NCBI GenBank assembly: GCA_046756945.1
Contig: JBHHXI010000001.1
Location: forward strand, 1-64,000
DNA length: 64,000 nt
Direction of reading: 5' to 3'
Source of the DNA: JACZQZ01 sp046756945
Lineage (GTDB): Bacteria > Pseudomonadota > Alphaproteobacteria > Rhodospirillales > 2-02-FULL-58-16
This document shows, one piece after another, positions 40,736 through 49,729 of the stretch (its first letter is position 1; the number at the start of each line of letters is the position of its first letter). The translations under genes were made by a program, and so were the position numbers. The notes below the pieces were generated by a model. That model had not been told where the DNA came from, searched no databases, and saw nothing but the letters and a program-made list of their open reading frames with translations.

Positions 40736-41458
40736 TCAGGCCGTGCCGTCCTCGCGCCGGAAACCCGCCAGGCGCGCCGCATCGCCGAGCAGGCTCTCGG
40801 CCAGCCGTCCCGGCGCCAGGACCAGGTGTACGACGCCTTGCCGTCCCAGCGCGCTGCCCAGTTCGGCGCCGCTGAACAGGTCCACCAGCGGCAACCCGGG
40901 CGCCAGCGCCCGCATCCCGGCGCGTCCGCCGGGCGCGCCGTCGGCGGCGGCGACCAGCACCGCCCCCCGTCCCGCGCGCAGCCACGCCCGCGCCTTTTCC
41001 GATCCGGCCACGGCCTGCCCGGCGCGGCGCGCCAGCCCGATGCGCTCGAGACAGCGGCGTGTCAAAAGCCGTTCCACCCGGTCGGCAAGATCGGCCGGAA
41101 CGGCGACGCGCGACCGCGCCGCCTTGGCGAAAAGGTTCTTGGCGCAGGCTGTATTTACCATATCCCTTTGTGCGCTCAACCAAATACCCCGCCCCGGAAG
41201 GCGTCCTTCCACGTCCGGGGCCACTTCCCGGCCGGGTCCGACAACGAAGCGCACCATCTCCTCTTTCCGGCGCACCGCACCGCTGACAATGCACCGCCTG
41301 AAGGGACCACGACGCCCCTGGTGTGTGTCGGTCCGCGTGCCGTCGACCTGTGGCCGGGCCTGCGCCGCCGCATTCCTCTTATCCGTCTTTCGGTTCCTTC
41401 CCGCCGTCGGGCGCCTGGGTGTCCGCGGACGCCGTATCTTCCGCCGCCGCCGCGCCAT
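40736..41458 (-). CDS. YlxR-type RNA-binding protein fused to an L7Ae-like domain (DUF448)
   Basis: An N-terminal YlxR/DUF448 domain ([22 protein letters not shown] and [13 protein letters not shown], both abbreviated) is followed by a ribosomal L7Ae/L30e-like half ([21 protein letters not shown] abbreviated; [10 protein letters not shown]). This two-domain form lies between nusA and infB throughout the Alphaproteobacteria. The start is a problem: after the nusA stop (41379) there is no in-frame ATG, GTG or TTG before the conserved domain. The best ribosome-site-plus-ATG (41373) is out of frame. The coordinates use the first in-frame ATG, which lies inside nusA. See the separate finding. Confidence 0.75.
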   Translation of the reverse strand: MARRRRKIRRPRTPRRPTAGRNRKTDKRNAAAQARPQVDGTRTDTHQGRRGPFRRCIVSGAVRRKEEMVRFVVGPGREVAPDVEGRLPGRGIWLSAQRDMVNTACAKNLFAKAARSRVAVPADLADRVERLLTRRCLERIGLARRAGQAVAGSEKARAWLRAGRGAVLVAAADGAPGGRAGMRALAPGLPLVDLFSGAELGSALGRQGVVHLVLAPGRLAESLLGDAARLAGFRREDGTA

Positions 41459-43022
41459 CCTCTGCGCCGGATTCGCCCGCGTCGTCTTCGCCGGCGGCGT
41501 CTTCGTCGGCGAACCAGTGGGCGCGGGCGGCCATGATAATCGCGTTGGCCGCCTCTTCCCCGAGCGTGCCGGCGGGTGCGATTTCCCGCAACTCGTCGCC
41601 GGCAAGATCGGCCAGATCGTCGCGCGTCTTGACCCCGTGTTCGCCAAGGGCGACCAGCAGGGCCGGCGTCACCCCGTCGACCTCGGCCAGATCATCGCTG
41701 ACGCCCAGTTCCTTGCGGCGCCGGGCCAGTTCCTCGTCCCTGACGGCGAGAAAGCTCCGCGCGCGCTCTTGCAGTTCCTTGGCCGTGTCCTCGCCGAAGC
41801 CCTCGATTTCGGCCAGGTCGCTCAGGGGCACGAACGCCACCTCCTCGACCGTGGCGAAGCCCTCGGTGACCAACAGATGCGCGATCACGTCCTCGACGTC
41901 CAGGGCGTCGACGAACATTTGCGAATGGTTGCGGAATTCCTCGCTGCGGCGCTCCGATTCCTCGGCCTCGGTGAGGATATCGATGTCCCAGCCGGACAGC
42001 TGGGAGGCCAGGCGGACGTTCTGGCCGCGCCGTCCGATGGCAAGACTGAGTTGGTCGTCCGGGACCACGACTTCGATGCGGTTGGCTTCCTCGTCGAGGA
42101 CCACCTTGGCCACCTCGGCGGGGGCGAGCGCGTTGACGATGAAGGTGGCGGGGTCGGGCGACCACTGGATGATGTCGATCTTCTCGCCCTGGAGTTCCCC
42201 GACCACGGCCTGGACGCGGGAGCCGCGCATACCGATGCAGGGGCCGACCGGGTCGATGCTGGAATCGTGGGAGACGACCGCGATCTTGGCGCGCGAGCCC
42301 GCGTCCCGGGCCACCGACATGATCTCGATGATGTTGTCGTAAATTTCCGGCACTTCCTGGGCGAACAGCTTGGCCATGAACTGGGGATGGGTGCGCGACA
42401 GGAAGATCTGCGGGCCGCGTGGCTCCTCGCGCACGTCCATGATGTAGGCGCGCACCCGGTCGCCGGTGGAATAGTGCTCGCGCGGGATGCACTCGTCGCG
42501 GCGCAAGAGCGCTTCCGCACGGCTCAAATCGACGATCACGTTACCGAATTCGATGCGCTTGACCAGGCCGTTGACGACCTCGCCGATGCGGTCCTTGTAC
42601 TCTTCGTGCTGGCGTTTTCGCTCGGCTTCGCGCACCTTCTGCACGATCACCTGCTTGGCCGTCTGGGCGGCGATGCGGCCGAAGTCGATGGGCGGCAACG
42701 GATCGACCAGGAAATCGCCGATCTCCGCGTCCGGCTTGGTCTTGCGCGCCGATTCCAGGTCCGTCTGGGTGACCTCGTTCTCCACCTCCTCCGCCACCTC
42801 GACGTAGCGCGCCAGCGCGATCTCGCCGGACGTGCGGTCGATGGTGGCGCGGATATCGTGCTCGTGTCCGTATTTCGAGCGCCCGGCCTTTTGAATCGCC
42901 TGCTCCATGGCTTCGAGAACCTCTTCGCGCTCGATTCCCTTGTCGCGGGCGACGGTTTCGGCCACCTGCAGCAGTTCAGGGCGCGCGCGAACGGCCTCGG
43001 AATCCAGGTTGGTTTCGATCAT
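41379..43022 (-). CDS. nusA: Transcription termination/antitermination protein NusA
   Basis: RNA polymerase-binding factor for pausing, termination and antitermination. 547 residues: N-terminal polymerase-binding domain (1-125), S1 domain ([19 protein letters not shown] abbreviated, near 140), two KH domains ([14 protein letters not shown] near 270 and [14 protein letters not shown] near 335), and two helix-hairpin-helix acidic repeats (about 365-500) typical of proteobacteria. An Ala/Glu/Asp-rich tail ends it. Its ATG overlaps the rimP TGA. Confidence 0.97.
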   Translation of the reverse strand: MIETNLDSEAVRARPELLQVAETVARDKGIEREEVLEAMEQAIQKAGRSKYGHEHDIRATIDRTSGEIALARYVEVAEEVENEVTQTDLESARKTKPDAEIGDFLVDPLPPIDFGRIAAQTAKQVIVQKVREAERKRQHEEYKDRIGEVVNGLVKRIEFGNVIVDLSRAEALLRRDECIPREHYSTGDRVRAYIMDVREEPRGPQIFLSRTHPQFMAKLFAQEVPEIYDNIIEIMSVARDAGSRAKIAVVSHDSSIDPVGPCIGMRGSRVQAVVGELQGEKIDIIQWSPDPATFIVNALAPAEVAKVVLDEEANRIEVVVPDDQLSLAIGRRGQNVRLASQLSGWDIDILTEAEESERRSEEFRNHSQMFVDALDVEDVIAHLLVTEGFATVEEVAFVPLSDLAEIEGFGEDTAKELQERARSFLAVRDEELARRRKELGVSDDLAEVDGVTPALLVALGEHGVKTRDDLADLAGDELREIAPAGTLGEEAANAIIMAARAHWFADEDAAGEDDAGESGAEDGAAAAEDTASADTQAPDGGKEPKDG

Positions 43023-43510
43023 GGTCCTTTCCGTTTCTCCGATGCCGCAAGCAGCTCGTCGGTGAGCAGCAGTTTCGCCCGCCCGATGTCCGCATACGGC
43101 AGATCCACCGTGGCGCCTTCCACCTGGATCCGCACCACCTGGCCGGCGACACCGATCAGCCGGCCGCGGAAGCGGCGGCGCCCGCCGACCGGACGCGTCG
43201 TCTCCACCCTGGCCTCGAACCCGGCGAAGCGCTCGAAGTCACCGAGACGCGACAACGGGCGGTCGATGCCGGGCGAACTCACCTCGAGGGTGAAGGCCCC
43301 GGCGATGGGGTCCTCCACCTCAAGCACGGCGGCGATGGCGCGGCTGATATCGGCGCAGTCGTCCACCGTCATCGCCTCGCCCTCCCGGCGTTCGGCCATG
43401 ACCTGCAGCCGTCGCCTCTGCCGGCCCGAAATATGCACCCGCACGACGGTGAAACCCAGAGCCTCCACCGTGGGCGTGATGAGTCGCTCGATGCGGCCAC
43501 ACAAATCCAT
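43019..43510 (-). CDS. rimP: Ribosome maturation factor RimP
   Basis: Needed for 30S subunit maturation. The core begins MDLCGRIERLITPTVEALGF, and the family motif TLEVSSPGIDRPLSRLGDFERF (abbreviated) lies near 80. A C-terminal SH3-like domain ends in DIGRAKLLLTDEL. The ATG at 43510 (163 residues) is preferred because homology starts there. An in-frame ATG at 43564 adds 18 residues that are encoded by a 16-bp tandem duplication. The stop overlaps nusA (ATGA). It begins the rimP-nusA-ylxR-infB operon. Confidence 0.9.
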   Translation of the reverse strand: MDLCGRIERLITPTVEALGFTVVRVHISGRQRRRLQVMAERREGEAMTVDDCADISRAIAAVLEVEDPIAGAFTLEVSSPGIDRPLSRLGDFERFAGFEARVETTRPVGGRRRFRGRLIGVAGQVVRIQVEGATVDLPYADIGRAKLLLTDELLAASEKRKGP

Positions 43511-43576
43511 CCCGGCGACCCCGTCCTTCGCTGAGCCCGTCCTTGGCTGAGCCCGAGCCGCCATGACAAACGGCCC

Positions 43577-43602
43577 AAAAACAAAGAGCGGGCCTGAGGC
43601 CC
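43577..43602 (-). terminator. Terminator-like hairpin in the rimP leader
   Basis: On the minus strand GGGCC-TCA-GGCCC (43602-43590), extendable by two weaker pairs, is followed within four bases by TTTGTTTTT. It lies between the candidate rimP promoter and the rimP start. It could end the metK-trmB transcript or attenuate the nusA operon. Confidence 0.45.
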
Positions 43603-43667
43603 ACCCTTATAAGACCCGCACGCAGCTTCGGGTCCATGGGACCAATTCGTTATTATTCGTAGGCACA

Positions 43668-43695
43668 TATATACCCTGTGGCGTTTCGAACACAA
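43668..43695 (-). promoter_or_regulatory. Candidate promoter of the rimP-nusA-infB operon
   Basis: Minus strand TTGTGT (43695-43690), 16 bases, TATATA (43673-43668), in the only AT-rich part of the 241-base spacer between trmB and the rimP start. Confidence 0.5.
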
Positions 43696-43751
43696 GGGTT
43701 TTCGCACCGAAACCGGCGCTTCCCGCGGCGCGGACGGGGCGCCCGTGCACC

Positions 43752-44468
43752 TCAATTCCGGGGGCGGCGCAGAAAGCGCAGATAGACGCACCTGGCGCCG
43801 CGCCCGAGAGCCTTGGCCTCGTAGCGGGTTTCGAACCAGTCCTCGGGCCGTTGCAGCCAGTCGCGCCGGCTCCGCGCCGGCCATGAGAAGGCGGGGTGGG
43901 CGGTGACGTGCTCGAGCGTCCAGCGGACGTATTCCATGTGGTCGCTGGCGAAGCGCAGCTCGGCCCCGTCCTTCAACAGCCGGGCAAGGGCATCCAGGTT
44001 TTCCGGCGATACGAAGCGGCGCCTGTGGTGGCGTTTCTTCGGCCAGGGGTCGGAAAACAACACGAAAGCGCGCCCGATGCCGGCGTCGGGCAAGGCGTCG
44101 AACAACAGCCGCGCGTCGTCGTCGAAAATCCGGACGTTGGTGAGATCCTCCCCGCGAACGTGGGCGAGCAGGCCGGCCACCCCGTTGATGTAGGCCTCGC
44201 AGCCGATGATGCCGACATCGGCGTGGGCGCGGGCCTGCGCCGCCAGGTGCTCGCCGGCGCCGAAGCCCACCTCCAGCCACACGTCCCTCACCGATCGGGA
44301 AAAAACGGCCGCCAGGTCGATCCGGCCGCCGCTTTCCGGCGGCGCCACCCGCAGGCGCGGCAGCAGGTCCCGCAACAGGTCCTGCCGGCCCTTGCGCAGT
44401 CGGTGGCCGCGCCGCCGGCCGTACCAGCGGGGCCGGTCGTCGCCGGGCTGCGGGCCGCCGCCGGTCAA
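43752..44468 (-). CDS. trmB: tRNA (guanine-N7-)-methyltransferase
   Basis: Methylates G46 in the variable loop of tRNAs with SAM, which the upstream metK makes. The SAM motif is [15 protein letters not shown] near residue 62. The RNA-binding and catalytic segment [16 protein letters not shown] lies near 137. [15 protein letters not shown] and [16 protein letters not shown], near the C-terminus, are conserved. The start is a TTG overlapping the metK TGA (TTGA); 238 residues follow, the usual alphaproteobacterial length with a [16 protein letters not shown] lead-in. Confidence 0.94.
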   Translation of the reverse strand: MTGGGPQPGDDRPRWYGRRRGHRLRKGRQDLLRDLLPRLRVAPPESGGRIDLAAVFSRSVRDVWLEVGFGAGEHLAAQARAHADVGIIGCEAYINGVAGLLAHVRGEDLTNVRIFDDDARLLFDALPDAGIGRAFVLFSDPWPKKRHHRRRFVSPENLDALARLLKDGAELRFASDHMEYVRWTLEHVTAHPAFSWPARSRRDWLQRPEDWFETRYEAKALGRGARCVYLRFLRRPRN

Positions 44469-45640
44469 CTGCCCCCGAAGATGGACTTGAGGTCCTCGAC
44501 CAGCCCGGTGCGCTCCCAGGAAAAGCCGCCATCGGATTCCGGCGGCCGGCCGAAATGGCCGTAGGCGGCGGTGCGCGCATAGATGGGCCGGTTGAGCTCC
44601 AGGTGCTCGCGGATGCCGCGGGGCGACAGGTCGACCATGTCCCGGAGCACCTCGGACAGGCGGCTGCCGTCGACGCGGCTGGTGTCGTGCAGGTTGATGG
44701 CGACGGACAGCGGCTGGGCGACGCCGATGGCGTAAGACAACTGGATGGTGCAGGTATCGGCCAGGCCGGCGGCGACCACGTTCTTGGCCAGATAGCGGGC
44801 GGCGTAGGCGGCCGAGCGGTCGACCTTGGTCGGGTCCTTGCCCGAGAAGGCCCCGCCGCCGTGGGGGGCGCTGCCGCCATAGGTGTCGACGACGATCTTG
44901 CGTCCCGTAAGCCCGGCGTCGCCATCCGGTCCGCCGATGACGAAACGGCCCGTCGGGTTCACGTAGAATGCTTCCTCGTCGCACATCCAGCCTTCGGGCA
45001 ACACGTTGACCACGTGGGGCCGGACGATCTCGCGGACCTCGTCCTGGCTGAGGTGTTCGGCGTGTTGGGTGGAGACCACGATGGACGCGGCGCCCACCGG
45101 CATGTGGTTGACATAGTGCAAGGTGACCTGGCTCTTGGAATCGGGGCCGAGGCCCGGCTCGGCCCCGGAATGGCGGGCCTCCGCCAGGGACTGCAGGATG
45201 GCGTGGGAATAATAGATGGGCGCCGGCATCAGGGCATCGGTTTCCCGGCACGCATAGCCGAACATGACGCCCTGGTCGCCCGCGCCTTCGTCCTTGTTGC
45301 CCAACGCATCGACGCCCTGGGCGATGTCGGCGGACTGGGCGTGGACGAGAACCTGAACATCGGCCGTCCGCCAGTGAAAGCCGTCCTGTTCGTATCCGAT
45401 TTCCCTGACCGCGCTGCGGGCCACCTCTTCAAGGGTGGCGTGGGTGATCGAATCCGGCCCCCGCACTTCCCCGGCCAGCAGAATGAAGTTGGTCGTGCAC
45501 AGGGTCTCGACGGCGACGCGCGCGTATGGATCGGCCGTCAGAAAGGTGTCGACCACCGCATCGGAGATGCGGTCGCAGATCTTGTCGGGATGCCCTTCGG
45601 AAACGGATTCACTCGTAAAAAGACAGTCGCTCTTCGGCAC
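44465..45640 (-). CDS. metK: S-adenosylmethionine synthase
   Basis: Makes SAM from methionine and ATP. 391 residues with [24 protein letters not shown] (abbreviated) at the start, the ATP motif [12 protein letters not shown] near 120 and the P-loop [19 protein letters not shown] (abbreviated) near 265. The GTG at 45640 is chosen: GGAGG lies nine bases before it and the next residues are [11 protein letters not shown]; a TTG five codons upstream is unlikely. A candidate promoter about 185 bases upstream leaves a long structured leader. It overlaps trmB. Confidence 0.96.
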   Translation of the reverse strand: MPKSDCLFTSESVSEGHPDKICDRISDAVVDTFLTADPYARVAVETLCTTNFILLAGEVRGPDSITHATLEEVARSAVREIGYEQDGFHWRTADVQVLVHAQSADIAQGVDALGNKDEGAGDQGVMFGYACRETDALMPAPIYYSHAILQSLAEARHSGAEPGLGPDSKSQVTLHYVNHMPVGAASIVVSTQHAEHLSQDEVREIVRPHVVNVLPEGWMCDEEAFYVNPTGRFVIGGPDGDAGLTGRKIVVDTYGGSAPHGGGAFSGKDPTKVDRSAAYAARYLAKNVVAAGLADTCTIQLSYAIGVAQPLSVAINLHDTSRVDGSRLSEVLRDMVDLSPRGIREHLELNRPIYARTAAYGHFGRPPESDGGFSWERTGLVEDLKSIFGGS

Positions 45641-45819
45641 AGTCGCGCCCTCCAATCTCAGGTTCCGTCCACTTGGACCGAGGGCTTCAATGGTCGTGCC
45701 ACTAATTCGAGCCCACTTAGCGCCTTTTTTTTCGTGGTGGCAAGCAGTCCAAATCCATCCACGTCCGCCGCCGGAATCCCGCCGGGGTCGGCTCTTGTGG
45801 CAAGCTTTTCTTCAAGCGT
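45641..45819 (-). promoter_or_regulatory. Structured metK leader, possible regulatory RNA
   Basis: About 180 bases of 5' leader if the promoter at 45826-45855 is used. It contains a hairpin GGGCT...AGCCC (45714-45682) with an inner AGTGG/CCATT stem and a small GTCC-AAGT-GGAC hairpin (45678-45667), plus two direct copies of GCTTGCCAC. An open frame of 71 codons (45873-45658) crosses it without a ribosome site. I cannot match it to a known SAM riboswitch class. Confidence 0.4.
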
Positions 45820-45825
45820 CAAGGG

Positions 45826-45855
45826 AATATGACGCCGCGCCCGGCGGTCGGTCAA
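45826..45855 (-). promoter_or_regulatory. Candidate metK promoter
   Basis: Minus strand TTGACC (45855-45850), 18 bases, CATATT (45831-45826). It lies 80 bases after the xre stop. Confidence 0.5.
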
Positions 45856-45935
45856 TTCCCCTTTTAGCGGCATAAACCGCGGCTTGCGGCCGGGCAGCCT
45901 TTCCCAGCCCTCCGGCCCCCGAAAGGCTTCCGGTG

Positions 45936-46430
45936 CTAAGTCTTGGCAGCGGCGCCGGCGACGGCCTTGGTCAGCTCGAACAGGCGCTTGCGCACCCGTG
46001 GCTCGGTAATCCGATAATAGGCGCGGACCAGTTCCAGCGTTTCGCGCTTGGCCATGGGGTCGGGCTCCAGGCGGGCCTGGCCCCTGTCCCGCAAACCCTT
46101 CGCCATGCGGCCTTCCCTGGTCTTGAGTTCATTGGCCATGTCGTCAAAGAAAAACGAAATTGGCACGTCGAGAATCTGGGTCAGCTCGAACAGCCGGCTG
46201 GCGCCGATGCGGTTGGCGCCCCGCTCGTATTTCTGGATCTGCTGGAAGGTCAGGCCGACGGCGTCGCCGAGTCTCTCCTGACTCATCCCGAGCAGGGTCC
46301 GGCGAAGCCTGACCCGGCTACCGACATGAATATCGACAGGATTTGGAACGCCCGGGGGCAACCGCTTCCGTTTTACGCGAGGAGCGCGGCGCTGTTTTTT
46401 TCGCCCGCGGGTAGATTTTGGTTGTTTCAT
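45936..46430 (-). CDS. XRE-family transcriptional regulator
   Basis: A 164-residue regulator. A basic N-terminus (KSTRGRKKQRRAPRVKRKR) precedes a helix-turn-helix: VGSRVRLRRTLLGMSQERLG, then VGLTFQQIQKYERGANRIGASRLF abbreviated, near 45-85. A C-terminal part of about 70 residues ends in LFELTKAVAGAAAKT. This gene type regularly sits between lnt and metK in Alphaproteobacteria and resembles PhyR/SinR-like small regulators; targets are unknown. The ATG at 46430 is used; the frame continues upstream to 46550, but the promoter lies there. A perfect 14-bp palindrome upstream may be its own operator. Confidence 0.88.
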   Translation of the reverse strand: MKQPKSTRGRKKQRRAPRVKRKRLPPGVPNPVDIHVGSRVRLRRTLLGMSQERLGDAVGLTFQQIQKYERGANRIGASRLFELTQILDVPISFFFDDMANELKTREGRMAKGLRDRGQARLEPDPMAKRETLELVRAYYRITEPRVRKRLFELTKAVAGAAAKT

Positions 46431-46527
46431 TTTTTCTGCGTGCCTTTGTGACGACTGATTGAGAGAAACTTCGGCCGGTTTTCGCCTCTGGTTGAATGAT
46501 TTTCCGGCCCGTTCTACGTCCGATGGG

Positions 46528-46557
46528 ACGATAGGAGAATATATAAGCAAAGGTCAA
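46528..46557 (-). promoter_or_regulatory. Candidate promoter of the xre gene
   Basis: Minus strand TTGACC (46557-46552), 18 bases, TATCGT (46533-46528). The spacer is AT-rich (TATATA). The leader would be about 90 bases. Confidence 0.45.
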
Positions 46558-46569
46558 TATGGATGTTCA

Positions 46570-46583
46570 TGCAACTAGTTGCA
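46570..46583. promoter_or_regulatory. Perfect 14-bp palindrome TGCAACTAGTTGCA
   Basis: It lies 12 bases upstream of the -35 box of the xre promoter, in the 215-base gap after lnt. Its size and symmetry suit a dimeric helix-turn-helix regulator, most simply the XRE protein itself. Confidence 0.5.
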
Positions 46584-46645
46584 ATAGGGGGCACAGGGTA
46601 TCGATGAGAGATTGTGAATTGCCGACCTGGTGGCCGTAAACGGAT

Positions 46646-48280
46646 TTACCGGGCCCGCCGCAGCAACACATACCCGGCCCCCGCCACCGCGAAAAGAATC
46701 AACAGGACGATCCGGTCGCCCAGGCGGCCGTACGGCGTGGCGCCCGCAAGCGCCGCCGGGAGCGCGCTGTCGATCACGCCGGCGCGGCCAAGACCGAGGC
46801 GCGCCACCGTGCGTCCGTAAGCGTCGACGACGGCCGAGATCCCGCTTCCCGCCACCCGCACCAGGGGCAGGCCTTCCTCCACCGCGCGCATGCGGGCGGC
46901 GGCGAAATGCTGGTACGGCCCCGAGGAGCGGCCGTACCACGCGTCGTTGGTGATGTTGAGCAGCCAACCGGGGCGGTCCTGCCGGTCGGCGACCCCTCCG
47001 GGAAAGATGACCTCGTAACAGATCAGGGGGCTGACCGGGGGCAGACCCGGCAGCCTGAGCGTCCGCACCCCGGGCCCGCGCGAGAAATCGACCTGGCCCT
47101 CGGTGACCTTGGCGAAGCTCAGGAGGCCGCGGAAGGGAACGTATTCGCCGAACGGCACCAGGTGGAACTTGTCGAAGGTGCCGGCCACCCGGCCCCGGTC
47201 GTCCACGGCCTGGAGGCTGTTCCAGACCCGGTAGGGCTTTTCGCCCGGGGGCGTGCGGCGGATGGTGCCGGTGATGACAAGGCCGCCTGGCGGTGCCGCC
47301 CCTCCGATGACGCCGAGTGTGGCCGGATCGCTGCCCAGGAACAGCGGGGCCGCCGTTTCCGCCCAGATGACATGGGTCGGGGCGCCGTTACCCTGGGTTG
47401 CGCCGGCGGCCGCGGTGCTCATGCGCACCTGACGGAGCACATGCTGTTGGCGCAGTTCGGGCCGCCATTTGAGTTTCTGGTCGATGTTGGGCTGCACCAG
47501 GCGCAGCCGGACGTCGGCAACCACGGCGTCGCCGGCCCCGGCCAGGCGCACCAGCCCGCCGCCCCACACGACGCCGAGGACGATGAAGGCGGCGGCAACG
47601 GGAACGGCCTTGCGCCCGGCCCAGGTGCCCCCGTCCGTGAGCACCGCCGGCATGGCCGCCGCCACCACGCTGAGCAGGCTCAGGCCATAGACGCCGGTGA
47701 CGGCGGCGAGCTGGATCATGCCGTCCGAGAAGACCCAGACGGTGCCGATCAGGTTCCACGGAAAGCCGGTGAAGGCCCAGCCCCGGACCCATTCGAACGC
47801 CGTCCACGCGGCGCCGAAGACGAGAATGCGCCCCGGGCCGTCGCCGCGCGCCGCGCGGGTGACGAGGGCGGCGCCGGCCGGGAAAAGGGCCATCAACCCC
47901 GACAGGCCGAAAACGGCGAACGGCACCATCCACCCGAAGCGCTCGGGCTTCGTCAGCAGGGCGAACGCGATCCAGTAAAGCCCGGCCGAGAAATACCCGA
48001 AGCCGAACCACCAGCCGGCGGCAAAGGCGGCGCGGGGACGCGGGGACGCGTCGATCAACCACACCAGGCCGACGAACGCGGGCACCAACAGCACCAGAAG
48101 GTACACCGGCGGCAGGGCGGCGGCGGCCAGGGCGCCGAGCCCCGCGGCCACGGCAAAGCGCCGCCAGCCGGAGACGGCGGCGATACGCTTTTGCAGCCGC
48201 CCCAGGCCGCCAAGGGCGGGCGGCAACCGTTGAGAGACGTTTCCAGACAGCGGGGAAACCGTTCGCCCGGGCTCAGCCAT
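46646..48280 (-). CDS. lnt: Apolipoprotein N-acyltransferase
   Basis: Inner-membrane enzyme that adds the third acyl chain to lipoproteins. 544 residues: six or so N-terminal membrane helices (about 40-225), then a periplasmic nitrilase domain (about 245-505) with the catalytic Glu in HVIWAETAAP, the Lys in DKFHLVPFGEYVPF and the Cys in SPLICYEVIFPG, and a last membrane helix near 515-535. The start overlaps the stop of the CBS-domain gene (ATGA), so the two are coupled. Confidence 0.95.
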   Translation of the reverse strand: MAEPGRTVSPLSGNVSQRLPPALGGLGRLQKRIAAVSGWRRFAVAAGLGALAAAALPPVYLLVLLVPAFVGLVWLIDASPRPRAAFAAGWWFGFGYFSAGLYWIAFALLTKPERFGWMVPFAVFGLSGLMALFPAGAALVTRAARGDGPGRILVFGAAWTAFEWVRGWAFTGFPWNLIGTVWVFSDGMIQLAAVTGVYGLSLLSVVAAAMPAVLTDGGTWAGRKAVPVAAAFIVLGVVWGGGLVRLAGAGDAVVADVRLRLVQPNIDQKLKWRPELRQQHVLRQVRMSTAAAGATQGNGAPTHVIWAETAAPLFLGSDPATLGVIGGAAPPGGLVITGTIRRTPPGEKPYRVWNSLQAVDDRGRVAGTFDKFHLVPFGEYVPFRGLLSFAKVTEGQVDFSRGPGVRTLRLPGLPPVSPLICYEVIFPGGVADRQDRPGWLLNITNDAWYGRSSGPYQHFAAARMRAVEEGLPLVRVAGSGISAVVDAYGRTVARLGLGRAGVIDSALPAALAGATPYGRLGDRIVLLILFAVAGAGYVLLRRAR

Positions 48281-49206
48281 CAGTCGGTATTCGGTCCCCG
48301 GCCCCCGGGAATACCCCCGGGGGCGCGCACGCGCACGCGTTTGATGCGGCGGGGGTCGGCGTCCAGCACCTCGAACTCGACGCCCGAGGGATGGCTGATG
48401 AGCTCGCCCCGGATCGGCACCCGGCCGGCCAAGGCGATGACGAGACCGCCGAGTGTGTCGATGTCCTCGCGCTCCTCGCCGGTGACGATCCTGCCGACCA
48501 GATCCTCAAGGCCGTCGATGGTGGCGCGCGCGTCGGTGTCGAAGGTGCCGTCCGGGCGCCGGATCATGTCGGTTTTCTGGCCGCGGTCGTGTTCGTCCTC
48601 GATCTCGCCGACGATCTCCTCGACCAGGTCCTCGATGGTGACCAGCCCGTCGACGCCGCCGAATTCGTCGACCACGAGGGCCATGTGGATGCGCTGGACG
48701 CGCATCTCCAAAAGCAGCTCCAGGACCTGCATGGAGGGAGAGACGAACAAAACCCTGCGCCATATCTTGGACAGATCGAAGGCCTGGTCCTCGCCCCGCC
48801 AGGCGACCACGTCCTTGATGTGCACCATGCCGACCACGTCGTCCAGGTTTTCCCGGTAGACGGGGATGCGCGAGTGGTTCTCTTTGGTTATCAGGGCAAT
48901 GACGTCCGCCAGACTCGACCCCGCCTCGATGGCAACGATGTCGGCGCGCGGCACCATGACGTCGTGAATCGTGCGGTCGCGCAGGTCCAGAATGTTGGCC
49001 AGCAGCCGGCGTTCGTCATCGCCGATGGGAATCTCGGCGTCCTCGCGCTCCTCGATCAGCTCGTCAAGGGTATCGCGCGCCGAGTTCTCGCCGTTGCGCC
49101 AGGGCCATAATCCGCGCAGCCAGTCGCGAAGGGTGTCCGAGAGTGAGGGATCGTCGGTGGCCCCGGCGTCGCGGGGCGGGCTACTGCCGGATTGGTCGTC
49201 CATCAC
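48280..49206 (-). CDS. CorC/HlyC-type CBS-domain protein
   Basis: A 308-residue soluble member of the CorC/TlyC family. Two CBS domains (about 75-200) carry VPRADIVAIEAGSSLADVIAL (abbreviated), HSRIPVYRENLDDVVGMVHIKD (abbreviated) and the motif VVDEFGGVDGLVTIEDLVEEIVGEI (abbreviated). A C-terminal CorC_HlyC (transporter-associated) domain follows (GRVPIRGELISHPSGVEFEV, 20 residues). There is no membrane domain, as in E. coli CorC (YbeX). Homologues are linked to magnesium/cobalt export and ribosome function. Its start overlaps the ybeY end by 26 bases. Confidence 0.92.
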   Translation of the reverse strand: MMDDQSGSSPPRDAGATDDPSLSDTLRDWLRGLWPWRNGENSARDTLDELIEEREDAEIPIGDDERRLLANILDLRDRTIHDVMVPRADIVAIEAGSSLADVIALITKENHSRIPVYRENLDDVVGMVHIKDVVAWRGEDQAFDLSKIWRRVLFVSPSMQVLELLLEMRVQRIHMALVVDEFGGVDGLVTIEDLVEEIVGEIEDEHDRGQKTDMIRRPDGTFDTDARATIDGLEDLVGRIVTGEEREDIDTLGGLVIALAGRVPIRGELISHPSGVEFEVLDADPRRIKRVRVRAPGGIPGGRGPNTD

Positions 49207-49729
49207 CTTTGGTCATCATTTCGGCGCGATCCGGATACGGGTTGGCGACGTCAAGGCGCAACAGCACCTGGATTTCCAGCCTCTCCATGGGATCCGCCTC
49301 GGTCTCGGTTTCGTGACCATATCCGAGAAGGTGCAGCATACCATGCACGACCAGGTGACTTAAATGGTCGGCGAGAGCCTTGCCTTCTTCGGCGGCCTCG
49401 GCGGCGGCGGTCTCGTAGGCCACAACCACGTCCCCCAGCGCCGCCGGCGCGCCGTCCGGACAGGCGACGCGCCGGCCGCCCCGGTCTTCCAGGTTGGCGA
49501 ACGCCAGCACGTTCGTCGGCTCGTCGCGGCCCCGGTAGTCCCGGTTGAGGCCCCGCACCACGGAGTCGTCGGCCAGCACGATGCCCGCCTCGGCGCGCGC
49601 AATCGGCGGCGAAACGGCGTCGAAGGCGGCATGCGCGGCGCGGCGGACCACGGCCTCGACCCCGGCCACCGCCGTGCGCCAGGTCGGGCAGGGGACGGAG
49701 ACGTCAATGTCCAGCGCCTCAGTCATCAT
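49181..49729 (-). CDS. ybeY: Endoribonuclease YbeY (rRNA maturation factor)
   Basis: Metal-dependent RNase for the 16S rRNA 3' end and 70S quality control. The zinc motif HLVVHGMLHLLGYGH (HxxxHxxxxxH) lies near residue 130-144 of 182. LNRDYRGRDEPTNVLAF near 60 is the second conserved block. The C-terminal 20 residues overlap the next gene. It overlaps phoH by 11 bases at its start and forms the usual phoH-ybeY-corC-lnt series. Confidence 0.94.
   Translation of the reverse strand: MMTEALDIDVSVPCPTWRTAVAGVEAVVRRAAHAAFDAVSPPIARAEAGIVLADDSVVRGLNRDYRGRDEPTNVLAFANLEDRGGRRVACPDGAPAALGDVVVAYETAAAEAAEEGKALADHLSHLVVHGMLHLLGYGHETETEADPMERLEIQVLLRLDVANPYPDRAEMMTKGDGRPIRQ

Noticed and set aside
45658..45873. 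71-codon gene before metK
   Set aside because: It has an ATG but no ribosome site, crosses the candidate metK promoter and leader, and resembles no family.
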